Positions 1-8,294 are shown, counted from the first letter of the stretch. The stretch: 64,000 nucleotides of DNA from Chryseobacterium cucumeris (GCF_016775705.1 NZ_CP068760.1:4154001-4218000), one strand, 5' to 3'. The notes: generated by a model from the sequence alone, not told the origin. A program made the numbers and translations.

Positions 1-1313
1 TTAAATTCGTTGCAGGGTGAATTTACAAAATACATATTGGAAATATCCAGCACTCCGGCAGTAGTTGTTCCAAAGAGTTTTACCTTTTTACTTTGTCTGG
101 CAACGAGTAAAAACTCTTCTGCAGTACTACCATTTCCATTATTGATGATAATTCCTACATTTTTAGGGTAAGGAGAAATTTTATCCATCTTATTGATTCC
201 TACAGTACTTCCATCATCCTGTAAACTTACATACTTACCCAGATTCTGGCTGAGTTTATCATACGCTTTTTTCAGATATTCTCTTTCGTCTTCCGGTATT
301 CCGTATTTCTGGTAATTTTCATAAAGATCCAGCATTCTCTGATTATTCAGTTTTGTAGAATAAAACTGCGTTCTGACATTTCTGACAGGATTGGTATAGA
401 GATAGGGAATAATTTTAGCAAAACTGTTATCGCTGCCGCCTCCGTTATATCTGATATCAATAATAAGATTTTCCGTACTTTCGATTTTAGATTTGTTGGC
501 TGTAATTACGCTGTCTATATCTTTTTTCAAAGCGCCGTTGAATGAAGGAATCCTCAAAAGCAATGTTGTTTTGTTAAGTGGTTTCAGAAAAGGTTTTTGA
601 GCCTTTATTGCTTCATAGTGTGTTTCAATTCCTTCTTCCTTTTCAAATGCAGGGGAAACTCTTTTCAGGGTAAACTCATTGATTTCAAGATAGTTTTTTC
701 CCACCAAACGTATGCTCTTTATCTCCAGGCCGGATTTATTCCTTACATAGAAAGTTCCTTTGGACCTGTCGGCACTGAAAATCAGTTTTAAGTCATTCGG
801 TTTCCAGTTTTCAGCTCCGGATTTGATGATAAAACCTTTGTATACATCTCCAATTTTTTTAATCCCTATGGTATAAGGTTCGGTTTCCCAGATTCCTTCA
901 ATATCAGAATCTTTTTTAGAAACAATTTCTTTTTTAAACTTATCAATATCTATTGTTACCGTTTCTGTTTTATTATTTGTGGTTGAGGTTGGTGTTTGCG
1001 GCTGAGATTGCTGATTACTTTTTTCGATCATTCTGATGGAAAAATGCCCGGATCTGAAGAATGTAAGCCAATCATAAATAGTCTGGGTACATTCTGTATC
1101 AGATTTTGCATTTTTGATTTTTTTCAGAAAATCATCGTTATGGGCCTGGTAAGCTGAAATTCCCTTTTTATCAATGATATACTGATATCCGGCATCATTT
1201 TCTTCAAAAGTCTTTTTTACCCACTGATAATTACTTTCACAATTACAGTTTTGAGCATAGCTAAAAGAAGAAGAGGAGATAAAAATTAAAAGGAGTATTT
1301 TAATTTTAAGCAT
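1..1313 (-). CDS. S41-family serine peptidase-like protein, truncated by window edge
   Basis: The reading frame starts at 1313 and is still open at the left edge, so about 437 codons are visible and the C-terminus is missing. The N-terminus (MLKIKILLLIFISSSSFS, then YAQ) is a signal peptide, so the protein is exported to the periplasm or cell surface. The last 170 visible residues carry the tail-specific protease core: an IDIRYNGGGSDNS stretch and an NGSTAEEF motif in which Ser396 is the expected nucleophile. S41 enzymes cleave proteins near their C-termini; the substrate here is unknown. The central region resembles the long N-terminal extensions of uncharacterised Bacteroidota members. It is divergent from the SDR operon on the right. 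Family assignment is good, substrate unassigned. Confidence 0.8.
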   Translation of the reverse strand, partial: MLKIKILLLIFISSSSFSYAQNCNCESNYQWVKKTFEENDAGYQYIIDKKGISAYQAHNDDFLKKIKNAKSDTECTQTIYDWLTFFRSGHFSIRMIEKSNQQSQPQTPTSTTNNKTETVTIDIDKFKKEIVSKKDSDIEGIWETEPYTIGIKKIGDVYKGFIIKSGAENWKPNDLKLIFSADRSKGTFYVRNKSGLEIKSIRLVGKNYLEINEFTLKRVSPAFEKEEGIETHYEAIKAQKPFLKPLNKTTLLLRIPSFNGALKKDIDSVITANKSKIESTENLIIDIRYNGGGSDNSFAKIIPYLYTNPVRNVRTQFYSTKLNNQRMLDLYENYQKYGIPEDEREYLKKAYDKLSQNLGKYVSLQDDGSTVGINKMDKISPYPKNVGIIINNGNGSTAEEFLLVARQSKKVKLFGTTTAGVLDISNMYFVNSPCNEF

Positions 1314-1507
1314 AGGTTGGTTTTTAGTTTTTAAAGGTTACAAATTTAACGATAATTCTATCTTTTTATGATGTAAAAAGAGGTTATTAAACAAAATCTT
1401 ATTCCACTGTTTTTTTTGAGCTTTTCAGCAATATAAAAATGAACCTTGAGCCAATATTGCCCTTTGAAAAATTTTTGAATTTTGGAGCATCATTAAAAAA
1501 GAATACA

Positions 1508-2299
1508 ATGAGTAAAACAATTTTAATTACAGGCGCAGCAAGCGGATTTGGAAAGATTGCTGCTTTCGAGCTTGCTAAAAAAGGGCATCAGGTAATTGCT
1601 ACTGCACAGATCTATCCTCAGATGAGTGATTTAATCCGTGAAGCCAAGGAACATGGAATAACCTTGATCGTGGATAAACTGGATGTAACCAACCCAAGAG
1701 ATGTGGAGTATATTGTAAAGAAATACAATGATATAGATATTCTGATCAGTAACGCAGGAATTATGGAGGGAGGTCCCATTGCAGAACAACCGGTAGATAT
1801 TATCCGTTCTATGTTTGAAGTGAATGTTTTTGGTGCGTTGAATCTTGCACAGGGTTTTATCAAAAAATTTGTTGAAAAGAAAAGCGGGAAGGTTGTTTTC
1901 ACCTCTTCAATGGGAGGTTTATGGACTGTTCCTTATGTTGCTGCTTATTGTGCTTCAAAACATGCGCTGGAATCTATTGCAGAAGGTTTAAGAACTGAAC
2001 TTGCCCCATTCAATATCAAGATTGCAACCTGTAATCCGGGTTTATTTGGAACAGGTTTCAATGACAGGGGAGTAGATTCTATTTTCCACTGGTATGATCC
2101 GAAAATCAATTTCACTCCGGAATCTGCTTTTGATGGAGCTGCAGAATCTTTAGCGCACCAGCTTGATCCTCAATCTATGGCTGAAGTAATTGTAAATGTA
2201 GCTTTAGATGACAACAGTAATTTCAGGAATGTACATCCAAAGGAGACTGAAGATTTTGTAAAACAGCTTCAGGCAGATGCATGGAACACAAAAAGCTAA
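1508..2299 (+). CDS. Short-chain dehydrogenase/reductase (SDR)
   Basis: This is a 263-residue classical SDR. It has the NAD(P)-binding motif TGAASGFG at residues 8-15, the SNAG motif of the central strand, and the catalytic Ser134/Tyr147/Lys151 set (YCASK). I place the start at the ATG at 1508 because the usual SDR beginning (MSKTILITG) falls there; an upstream in-frame ATG at 1439 would add 23 residues not expected in the family. It probably reduces or oxidises a small alcohol or carbonyl compound, substrate unknown. It is the first gene of a compact unit with a GlcG-like gene 4 bp downstream and an AraC regulator after that, which suggests a small inducible catabolic or detoxification operon. 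Confidence 0.88.
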   Translation: MSKTILITGAASGFGKIAAFELAKKGHQVIATAQIYPQMSDLIREAKEHGITLIVDKLDVTNPRDVEYIVKKYNDIDILISNAGIMEGGPIAEQPVDIIRSMFEVNVFGALNLAQGFIKKFVEKKSGKVVFTSSMGGLWTVPYVAAYCASKHALESIAEGLRTELAPFNIKIATCNPGLFGTGFNDRGVDSIFHWYDPKINFTPESAFDGAAESLAHQLDPQSMAEVIVNVALDDNSNFRNVHPKETEDFVKQLQADAWNTKS

Positions 2300-2303
2300 T
2301 CAT

Positions 2304-2705
2304 ATGGAACTGAATTATAAAACTGCCGAAAAAGTCTTACATGCAGCAAAGGAAAAAGCATTATTGATGAATATTCCTGTGAGCATTGCCGTGGTAGATA
2401 GCGGTGGACATCTTATCGCATTAGCCAGACTGGACAGTGTTTACGGAGTGATTGATTTTGCCCTTAAAAAAGCAAGAACGGCGGCTATGTTTGGAGTTAA
2501 CAGTGATATCATGGGAGAAATCATTTCAGAAACAGGTGTCCATGGCTATGGAATGCTGAACTCTAACGGAGGGCTTCTGACTATCGCAGGCGGTGTCGTA
2601 TTACAGGATAAAGCCGGAAAGATTATCGGCGCAATAGGTTCTTCAGGGGGAACTCCGGAACAGGATAAAGAAATTGCCGAGGCAGGAGCGCAGGCTATTG
2701 CGTAA
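2304..2705 (+). CDS. GlcG/HbpS family (DUF336) protein
   Basis: 133 residues with the characteristic GlcG/HbpS pattern: an AVVDSGGHLIALARLD segment, a FALKKARTA helix and a C-terminal GAIGSSGGTPEQDKEIAEAG loop. Members bind heme or small ligands, or occur as accessory proteins beside oxidoreductases (GlcG in glycolate operons, HbpS in Streptomyces); no enzymatic role is established for this branch. The start at 2304 is preferred over one at 2277 that would overlap the SDR and add nine residues. It lies 4 bp after the SDR gene and 18 bp before the AraC gene, so all three are probably co-transcribed. Cytoplasmic: no signal peptide. Confidence 0.82.
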   Translation: MELNYKTAEKVLHAAKEKALLMNIPVSIAVVDSGGHLIALARLDSVYGVIDFALKKARTAAMFGVNSDIMGEIISETGVHGYGMLNSNGGLLTIAGGVVLQDKAGKIIGAIGSSGGTPEQDKEIAEAGAQAIA

Positions 2706-2723
2706 ATTTCAGATATTTGTATC

Positions 2724-3527
2724 ATGGAAAATACTTCTGAAATCATATTTGATAAACTGGTTTATTCATGCGCATTTGAATCTTACAGAGGTCATGAAGA
2801 GTTTATTCCTGATTATTTTCTGGGTTTTCAGATTTCAGGAGAAACGCATGCTTTTCATGAACAGGGGAAAACTGTGATCAAAGAAAATACAGTAGTTCTG
2901 GTGAGGAAAAATCAACTGATCAGAACGATCAAATATCCTTCCGCTAACGAAAAGTATCAGTTTATTTCTATTACGCTTGATGATGAAACATTAAGACAGT
3001 ATGCCACGGAGAACAGAATAGCAGCAAATACACCTTTTCCGGGTAATCAGCAGTTGTTTTTTGAGCCTGATGATTTCTTTGGGAGTTATTTTGCTTCTCT
3101 TATTCCTTACATCAATAAAACAAAGGAAATTCCTCCAAAGTTAGCGGCATTAAAAGTGAAAGAAGCCATAGAGTTACTTTTGCTGAGCAATCCGGATTTT
3201 AAAAATCTTCTTTTTGATTTTTCCGGGCCTCATAAGATTGATCTTGCAGAGTTTATGAACAAAAACTATATGTTCAATGTTTCCGTAGATGCTTTTGCAA
3301 GGCTTACGGGACGCAGTCTTTCCGGATTTAAAAGGGATTTCAGTAAAATATTTAAAATGGCTCCCAAACAGTGGCTGAAAGAAAAAAGACTGAAGGAAGC
3401 CTATTATTTGATTAAAACTCAGGATAAAAAGCCTTCAGATATTTATCTTGATCTGGGCTTTGAGAATTTATCTCATTTTTATTCTTCTTTTAAAAAGAAA
3501 TTCGGAGTAACGACTACGGAGGTTTAA
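2724..3527 (+). CDS. AraC-family transcriptional regulator
   Basis: 267 residues. The N-terminal two thirds form a sensor domain of cupin type (GFQISGETHAFHEQGKTVI, then ENTVVLVRKNQL). The C-terminal ~90 residues are an AraC double helix-turn-helix: VSVDAFARLTGRSLSGFKRD is the first HTH, and the LGFENLSHFYSSFKKKFGVT segment is the conserved second HTH. It most likely controls the SDR-GlcG unit directly upstream, which it follows by 18 bp on the same strand, and perhaps its own expression. The effector is unknown; a small aldehyde or alcohol handled by the SDR would be the simplest guess. The gene is followed by a long hairpin. Confidence 0.9.
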   Translation: MENTSEIIFDKLVYSCAFESYRGHEEFIPDYFLGFQISGETHAFHEQGKTVIKENTVVLVRKNQLIRTIKYPSANEKYQFISITLDDETLRQYATENRIAANTPFPGNQQLFFEPDDFFGSYFASLIPYINKTKEIPPKLAALKVKEAIELLLLSNPDFKNLLFDFSGPHKIDLAEFMNKNYMFNVSVDAFARLTGRSLSGFKRDFSKIFKMAPKQWLKEKRLKEAYYLIKTQDKKPSDIYLDLGFENLSHFYSSFKKKFGVTTTEV

Positions 3528-3543
3528 GCATTGCTGGTTTGCC

Positions 3544-3588
3544 GTAAATGCAAAGACACAGGAAATACTCTTGTGTCTTTGTATTTAC
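3544..3588. terminator. Long hairpin after the AraC gene, possible terminator
   Basis: Arms at 3544-3562 and 3570-3588 pair over 19 positions with two G-T pairs around a 7-nt loop. The arms contain CAAAGACAC and GTGTCTTTG. There is no clear T-tract on either side, so it may act as a transcript-end stabiliser or be a relic of a repeat rather than a classical intrinsic terminator. Confidence 0.5.
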
Positions 3589-3650
3589 CTTTATGTAACG
3601 AATAAAACATTCAATAAATATTTGATTAAAAATACTACACGGGAACCGGA

Positions 3651-4106
3651 TTATTTATCAAAATCATAAAAGTTGATTCCTGTTTCTTCATTTTTAATTT
3701 TTACAACTCTCGTTGCCAAAGGGTAAAAAATAAATTCTCCGGCACCCTGAATTTTTGCATCCAGAAGGTGTCCGGCCAAAGCTGTGTAATCTTGTCTTCC
3801 GAGCGTAATGTGAAGGTGCAGGGTTTGTTTTCCTTCTATTTCAGAAACATTTCCGGAAATATTGGTGACTTCCATCTGTTCTTTGAAAGTCCTGTCCACA
3901 TATTTTTTGGTGGCCGGATTAAAGAAACGGAGAGTGGCTTCACTCACAGCTCCTATTCCTGTTACTTCTCCCGCCCGGATATTCTGATTCTGGATAAAGT
4001 CGGTTAAAGTTTCTACAATATTGGAATGATTTTCAATACTAACGATGTAAATATGATCCACTTTCCTTGCAGACCAATGGTTTCCTTTATAATTCATGAT
4101 TTCCAT
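3651..4106 (-). CDS. PPC/DUF296 domain protein
   Basis: 151 residues forming a single PPC (DUF296) domain: GAVSEATLRFFNPATKKY, then HLHITLGRQDYTALAGHL, ending in a FIFYPL strand. In plants this fold is attached to AT-hook DNA-binding proteins; bacterial stand-alone members are small trimeric proteins of unknown function whose conserved His and Gly residues suggest ligand binding. The initiator may be the ATG at 4106 or the one three codons later (MNYKG). It starts 1 bp after the end of the beta-hydroxyacid dehydrogenase gene on the same strand, so the two are almost certainly translated from one message. Confidence 0.82.
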   Translation of the reverse strand: MEIMNYKGNHWSARKVDHIYIVSIENHSNIVETLTDFIQNQNIRAGEVTGIGAVSEATLRFFNPATKKYVDRTFKEQMEVTNISGNVSEIEGKQTLHLHITLGRQDYTALAGHLLDAKIQGAGEFIFYPLATRVVKIKNEETGINFYDFDK

Positions 4107-4107
4107 A

Positions 4108-4953
4108 TTATTGTATTGTTTTCAAATAATTGATGATTCCTATAACGTCATCCTGACCGAATCCTTTATCATGTGCATTCTGATAGGTTTGAACCAGAGC
4201 CTCAGACAGAGGATAATCGGCACCTGCATTTTTGGCAAGAAGGATATCTTTCAGCATCAGGTCAAGGGCAAATGCCGGAGCGTACTGATCGGCAGTCAGC
4301 ATAGGGGTTTTTACTTTGGTTGCCCCGCTTCCGCTCGCACTTTCGTTGATTATTTCCAGCATGTCTGATCTTTCAATCCCCAGCTTTCCGGCCAATAAAA
4401 CTGTTTCTGCAAGCCCCTGATAAATGGCAGACAGAAAATAATTGACAGATAATTTTCCTGCAATACCTTTTCCGTTTTCACCTAAATGTTTTACAGATTT
4501 TCCCATTTTCAAAAGGTAGGGTATAGCCCGTTGAAGGTCTTTTTCTTCACCTCCTGCCATAATGATCAGGGTTCCTTCCTTTGCCGGCTGGGTGCTTCCT
4601 GCTACAGGTGCATCAATAAAGGAGGCCTCTTTTATTTTCACACCAGCAGATGTTGCTGCAGACGCTTCGGGTGAGATCGTACTCATATCTACAAAGAGTT
4701 TCCCTTGAATATTTAGTGGAAGAATTTCTTCGTATACTGCTTTTACAGCAGTGTCGTTGGTTAGCATTGTGAATATAATATCACTGTTTTGAACAAGGTC
4801 TTTAATCTGGATGCAGACTGTAGATTTTTCTTCAAAATCCTTGGCTTTTTCAGAAGATCTGTTATACACTGAAAGCGGAAATCCAGCTTTTTCAATATTC
4901 TTTGCCATAGGATGTCCCATATTTCCTAATCCGATGAATCCGATTTTTTCCAT
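4108..4953 (-). CDS. NAD(P)-dependent beta-hydroxyacid dehydrogenase (3-hydroxyisobutyrate dehydrogenase family)
   Basis: 281 residues, normal for the family. The N-terminal Rossmann motif is GLGNMG (9-13 region), the substrate-binding signature DAPVAGSTQPAKEG includes Ser120, and the catalytic lysine is Lys167 in GKGIAGKLSVNYF with Asn171 beside it. These enzymes oxidise or reduce 3-hydroxyacids such as 3-hydroxyisobutyrate, tartronate semialdehyde or succinic semialdehyde; which substrate applies cannot be read from the sequence. Cytoplasmic. It is first in a two-gene unit with the PPC-domain gene. The ~210-bp gap to the divergent acetyltransferase gene at 5167 should hold both promoters. 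Confidence 0.88.
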   Translation of the reverse strand: MEKIGFIGLGNMGHPMAKNIEKAGFPLSVYNRSSEKAKDFEEKSTVCIQIKDLVQNSDIIFTMLTNDTAVKAVYEEILPLNIQGKLFVDMSTISPEASAATSAGVKIKEASFIDAPVAGSTQPAKEGTLIIMAGGEEKDLQRAIPYLLKMGKSVKHLGENGKGIAGKLSVNYFLSAIYQGLAETVLLAGKLGIERSDMLEIINESASGSGATKVKTPMLTADQYAPAFALDLMLKDILLAKNAGADYPLSEALVQTYQNAHDKGFGQDDVIGIINYLKTIQ

Positions 4954-5166
4954 AGTATTTTTTCTATTTTTTTATTGAGTAAGTCTTAATATCCTGATTG
5001 AAGATGAGTCCTCTGAAAGGAGATCAATGAGTATATAAAATACGTTTGTTTTGCAGCAAAATATCGACCAAACAATCCCTTTACCCAATTAAGATTTAAT
5101 TATATTTTTATCCATAAGCTTTTAAAACCGGATAAACTTTCAGAAATTTGCAGCAAATAAGAATTA

Positions 5167-5796
5167 ATGAAGATCGTAGATATAGACAACTGGAACAGAA
5201 AAGAACATTTTGAATTTTTTTCTAATATGGCAAGCCCTTATTTTGGATTTACAACGGAGGTGGACTGTACAAAAGCTTATGATACCGCCAAAGAAAAAGG
5301 GTATTCATTTTTTGCCTATTATTTTCACAAATCTATGGTGGCCGTTAATAGAGTAGATGAGCTGAAACTCAGAATTATTGATGGGCAGGTGATACAGTTT
5401 GACACCGTTCATGCCGGTAGTACGATCGGAAGACCGGATGGTACTTTCGGTTTTTCATTCACTCCTTTCTCAGAAGATTTTGAAACATTCAATGCAGCAC
5501 TGCAGGAGGAAATAAAAGGAGTACATGAAACCACAGGTTTGAGATTAAGCAACGGAAGACTGGGAAAAGATCACATCAGACATACTACTATTCCATGGAA
5601 TTCATTCAGTGCGATATTGCATCCTACAGATTTTAATACAACAGAATCAGTTCCAAAAATCGCTTTTGGAAGATTCAATATCCGTGGAGGCAGAAAATAT
5701 CTACCCGTTTCTATTGAAGCACATCATGGGTTGGCAGATGGCATTCATATAGCCAGATACCTGGAAGAGTTCCAGAAAGAACTGAATCAGGAATAA
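5167..5796 (+). CDS. Chloramphenicol acetyltransferase-family enzyme
   Basis: 209 residues, the size of a CAT monomer (about 210-220). The C-terminal active-site signature is AHHGLADGIHIARY, with catalytic His187 and structural Asp191. PWNSFSAI matches the CAT region carrying the transition-state serine at the classical position 148. CATs are trimeric cytoplasmic enzymes transferring acetyl from acetyl-CoA to the 3-hydroxyl of chloramphenicol. All the key residues I can check are present, so activity is plausible, but the native substrate of chromosomal copies may differ. It is monocistronic, convergent with a Crp/Fnr gene, and has no mobile-element gene beside it, which argues for a resident gene. 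Confidence 0.85.
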   Translation: MKIVDIDNWNRKEHFEFFSNMASPYFGFTTEVDCTKAYDTAKEKGYSFFAYYFHKSMVAVNRVDELKLRIIDGQVIQFDTVHAGSTIGRPDGTFGFSFTPFSEDFETFNAALQEEIKGVHETTGLRLSNGRLGKDHIRHTTIPWNSFSAILHPTDFNTTESVPKIAFGRFNIRGGRKYLPVSIEAHHGLADGIHIARYLEEFQKELNQE

Positions 5797-5807
5797 GACA
5801 TTATAAC

Positions 5808-5833
5808 AAAAGCCGGACTTAAAACCGACTTTT
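5808..5833. terminator. Convergent-gene terminator hairpin
   Basis: AAAAGCCGG (5808-5816) and CCGACTTTT (5825-5833) pair with one mismatch around an 8-nt loop. It lies between the ends of the CAT-like gene and the convergent Crp/Fnr gene and is followed by a T-rich run on the + strand, so it can serve both. Confidence 0.6.
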
Positions 5834-5837
5834 GTTT

Positions 5838-6431
5838 TTAGTAATAAATCTTCCCACGTTCTATTTTCAAAATCTGATCCTTTTCCATCTGTTTTATGGT
5901 GCGTATAACGGTTTCCACACGTAGTCCCGTCAATGAAGCAAGCTGCTGCCGGGTAAGAGGAATCTGGAAAGTATAAGGCTTTTTATCATCATGATAGCTT
6001 TTCAGATAATCCATCAGTAGTTTTAGTCTGGAAACCGGATTTTGAAAAGAAAGGTTATAGAGCATGATATATTTATAGTACATCCTTTCTGCAAGGCACT
6101 GATAGATATTTAATGAAATTTCGGGATTATCCTGGATCAGCTTCAGAAAGTTCTGTCTCGGCATGATGAAAATACCGGAGTCTTCCATTGCAATGGCATT
6201 CATCGGGTAGGGTCTGTCTACAAAAAGTAAGGATTCTCCAAAGCTATGGCCGTCTGATAATATATTCTGGATAAACTCTTTCCCGTCTTCCATATAATTA
6301 TTAAGCTTAACTTTTCCTTTTTCAATCTGGTAATAATACATTGGTAAATCTTCTTCCCGGAAAATAATATCTTCTGCTTTATAGTTTTTAATTTCGGCTC
6401 CAAATGAGATGAGTAAATTTTCAGTGATCAT
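5838..6431 (-). CDS. Crp/Fnr-family transcriptional regulator
   Basis: 197 residues: a cyclic-nucleotide-binding-like beta-barrel (residues ~10-115; YYYQIEKGKVKLNNYMEDGK, SFGESLLF), a long dimer helix, and a C-terminal winged helix (LTRQQLASLTGLRVETVIRT). No N-terminal cysteine cluster for an Fe-S centre is seen, so it is not a classical oxygen-sensing Fnr; the ligand is unknown. The barrel retains the FGESLLF stretch close to the cAMP-binding FGE motif of Crp. An FNR-like dyad (6603-6616) lies about 170 bp upstream in a 600-bp gene-free region, which fits autoregulation or regulation of the gene at 7032. Confidence 0.9.
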   Translation of the reverse strand: MITENLLISFGAEIKNYKAEDIIFREEDLPMYYYQIEKGKVKLNNYMEDGKEFIQNILSDGHSFGESLLFVDRPYPMNAIAMEDSGIFIMPRQNFLKLIQDNPEISLNIYQCLAERMYYKYIMLYNLSFQNPVSRLKLLMDYLKSYHDDKKPYTFQIPLTRQQLASLTGLRVETVIRTIKQMEKDQILKIERGKIYY

Positions 6432-6540
6432 AGTTCTATTTTTATTTTCAGCTAAAATTTTAAATGCTCTTTAAGAGACTGTTTAATGCTTCAAAATTTA
6501 TAATAATAAAGGAACTGTGATTTTCTTGATTTCCTATGCA

Positions 6541-6744
6541 ATGTGGTACCATTAATATACCACATATAATCACTTTTTTTGAGTAATTCTTTTGTTTAAA
6601 TATTGATCCAGATCATAAAAAGTAACCTTGGTAATCCACTACATTTACAACCCATCAAAAAGTAACAGTACAAACAATGGCAAACAGGCTGATAAAAGCT
6701 GTTAAGAAATTTTATTAAAAAAATAACGTGGTATCTATGTGGTA
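6541..6744. promoter_or_regulatory. Cluster of GTGGTA elements (candidate operators)
   Basis: ATGTGGTA and TACCACAT form an exact 8-bp inverted repeat with 9-bp spacing at 6541-6565. Two direct copies of GTGGTA lie at 6728-6733 and 6739-6744, 11 bp apart and so on one face of the helix. The pattern looks like binding sites of one regulator; which one is not known. Confidence 0.4.
6603..6616. promoter_or_regulatory. FNR/CRP-like operator upstream of Crp/Fnr gene
   Basis: TTGAT-CCAG-ATCAT matches the TTGAT-N4-ATCAA dyad of Fnr-type regulators at 9 of 10 positions. It lies between the Crp/Fnr gene (start 6431, leftward) and the HTH gene at 7032. A second such site (44326-44339) precedes another operon containing a Crp/Fnr gene. 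Confidence 0.45.
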
Positions 6745-7031
6745 CACGCTTTTAATAAAATTTTAATCATTTTTTCTTTCTTTGCCAATATAAAATTGAT
6801 ATAAAATTCACATGTGGAATTTTTTTAACATAATTATTCAATAAATACAACCTATACACTATGAAACATTACATTATATTAACTAAAAGTAACAGAATTT
6901 TGAATACATAAAAATTAATTTACCCTCAATTAGTAAATCAGCAAAATACAGATAGAAAAGAGAAAAAAAGACTTTGTACTGATATGCGCAAAAGATGCCG
7001 TATCTGAAATAAGTAGAGATGAGAAAGTATT

Positions 7032-7373
7032 ATGAAAAATAAAAAACCTGAAACGAACATAGAGGATTTGAATCAAAAGATTCTTGTACAAGACGAAATT
7101 ATGGCTCTTGCCAAAGCAAATTCTCCACGACTGCTGAATAAATTCAGACTCGTCTATCCCGATTTTTTTAAGAAGTTATCTGCTATACAGCCTGCACTAA
7201 AAAATTCTGAATTGATCTTTTGTATTTACCTTAAGCTCAATATGACAACAAAGGAAATTGCAACCTGTATTTTTGTAACTCCAAAAGCGATACAAAACAG
7301 GAAAAACAGGATCAGAAAAAAACTCAATATCCCTTCGGAATTTGATATCTATAAATGGTTTAATGAAATTTAA
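7032..7373 (+). CDS. Small LuxR-type helix-turn-helix protein
   Basis: 113 residues. The C-terminal ~65 residues (SELIFCIYLKLNMTTKEIA, then VTPKAIQNRKNRIRKKL and FDIYKWF) form the LuxR/GerE-type HTH normally found at the C-terminus of much larger Bacteroidota TPR-membrane-HTH regulators. Here it stands alone, with a short N-terminal helix (NQKILVQDEIMALAKANSP) and no sensor or membrane part; the upstream 600 bp show no remnant of a longer gene. It may be a constitutively DNA-binding protein or the partner of another regulator. It is convergent with the metallo-hydrolase gene, only 10 bp away. Confidence 0.75.
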   Translation: MKNKKPETNIEDLNQKILVQDEIMALAKANSPRLLNKFRLVYPDFFKKLSAIQPALKNSELIFCIYLKLNMTTKEIATCIFVTPKAIQNRKNRIRKKLNIPSEFDIYKWFNEI

Positions 7374-7383
7374 ACCATTTTTT

Positions 7384-8115
7384 TTAAACTTCTACAATAG
7401 TTTTATCCAAATCGTGATACAAAAGGATTTTCCAGCGGTTTTCTTTTGCTTCTTTTTCCCACTTCAGCCGTAATTCCATCGCCTTTCTACCGTCAAAATC
7501 ACTTTTGTAAGCTAAATGATATTTTAAATAAGAAGCCTGCGGGAGGTCATCAGCTCCATAGAAAACAGTTTCATTATTTTCTCTGATCCAGAACACCTGC
7601 ATAAAAGGCGTGTGTCCGCCTGCAACTTCATAGGAAATTTCATCTGTGATCTGTCCTTTATCATCATTCATCCATGTGATATTCGGGAGCTGAATCAGTT
7701 TTTCCAGGATCTCAAAATCAAAAGACGGATTGCCTTTATTTTCCATTGCAAAATCCAGTTCGCGTTTCTGTATATAAATCTGAGCGTTTGGAAAAGCGGC
7801 TTCAAAACCATTTTCTGTGAGCTTCACAGCTCCTTCAATATGATCTTTATGAAGATGGGACAGCAATAACCTGGTGACTTGTTGAGGACGGATATTTTCC
7901 TTTTCAAGAATTTCTGAAACCACAGTTGTTCCGGAACTGTTTTTCCAGCCAATGCCGGCATCCAGAAGGATATGGTCATTCTCAGTGATGATAAGAAATG
8001 GTTGAACCGACATTTTGATTCCACCAGCCTTATCAAAATTTTCTTCTGTTAAAAGCGTAAAATCCTTGGTTTTGCTTGCCGAAAAATTGCCTTCTTTAAG
8101 TGGAATGATTTTCAT
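7384..8115 (-). CDS. MBL-fold metallo-hydrolase
   Basis: 243 residues from the start I prefer at 8115 (MKIIPLKEGNF); an in-frame ATG at 8163 would add 16 residues without family support. The metal-binding motif SHLHKDH in LLLSHLHKDHIEG is intact, followed by further ligands in VAGGHTPF (His) and FYGADDLP (Asp). The LLDAGIGW strand precedes the motif as in lactonase- and glyoxalase-II-like enzymes. It is cytoplasmic with no signal peptide and probably hydrolyses an ester, thioester or lactone; the substrate is unknown. Its nearest partners are the HTH gene downstream (convergent) and the divergent MFS gene at 8371. Confidence 0.85.
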   Translation of the reverse strand: MKIIPLKEGNFSASKTKDFTLLTEENFDKAGGIKMSVQPFLIITENDHILLDAGIGWKNSSGTTVVSEILEKENIRPQQVTRLLLSHLHKDHIEGAVKLTENGFEAAFPNAQIYIQKRELDFAMENKGNPSFDFEILEKLIQLPNITWMNDDKGQITDEISYEVAGGHTPFMQVFWIRENNETVFYGADDLPQASYLKYHLAYKSDFDGRKAMELRLKWEKEAKENRWKILLYHDLDKTIVEV

Positions 8116-8286
8116 GCTGCAAATTTCCTTATTATTTCTAAGATTCAAAAAGTTTTTCGTCAATATATATTATCCATAAAAACAATCAGACAGACAGAAT
8201 ACTGAAATCATTCTACTTATCTCAAAATCACGCAGCATTCGTAAAAATGTAAAAGAAAAGAGCAGATTATTTCCTTTTTTAATGAT

Positions 8287-8294
8287 TATCTTTG
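8287..8294 (+). promoter_or_regulatory. Bacteroidota -7 element (TATCTTTG) before the MFS gene
   Basis: TATCTTTG matches the TAnnTTTG consensus of Bacteroidota housekeeping promoters, 77 bp before the MFS start codon. No good TTTG -33 element is seen at the expected distance. Confidence 0.45.

Larger units (their letters stand above)
6432..7031. other. 600-bp gene-free region with operator-like motifs
   Basis: This very AT-rich gap separates the divergent Crp/Fnr gene and the small HTH gene. It contains an FNR-like dyad (6603-6616) and four copies of GTGGTA in either orientation (6543, 6558 inverted, 6728, 6739). A 16-codon open frame begins at 6861 (MKHYIILTKSNRILNT) but has nothing to support expression. 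No RNA gene or repeat family was recognised. Confidence 0.5.

Noticed and set aside
1439..1507. Upstream ATG giving a 286-residue SDR
   Set aside because: The extra 23 residues have no counterpart in SDRs, whose N-terminal strand begins at the ATG at 1508.
6861..6911. 16-codon frame MKHYIILTKSNRILNT in the long gap
   Set aside because: AT-rich chance frame, no ribosome-binding or promoter evidence.
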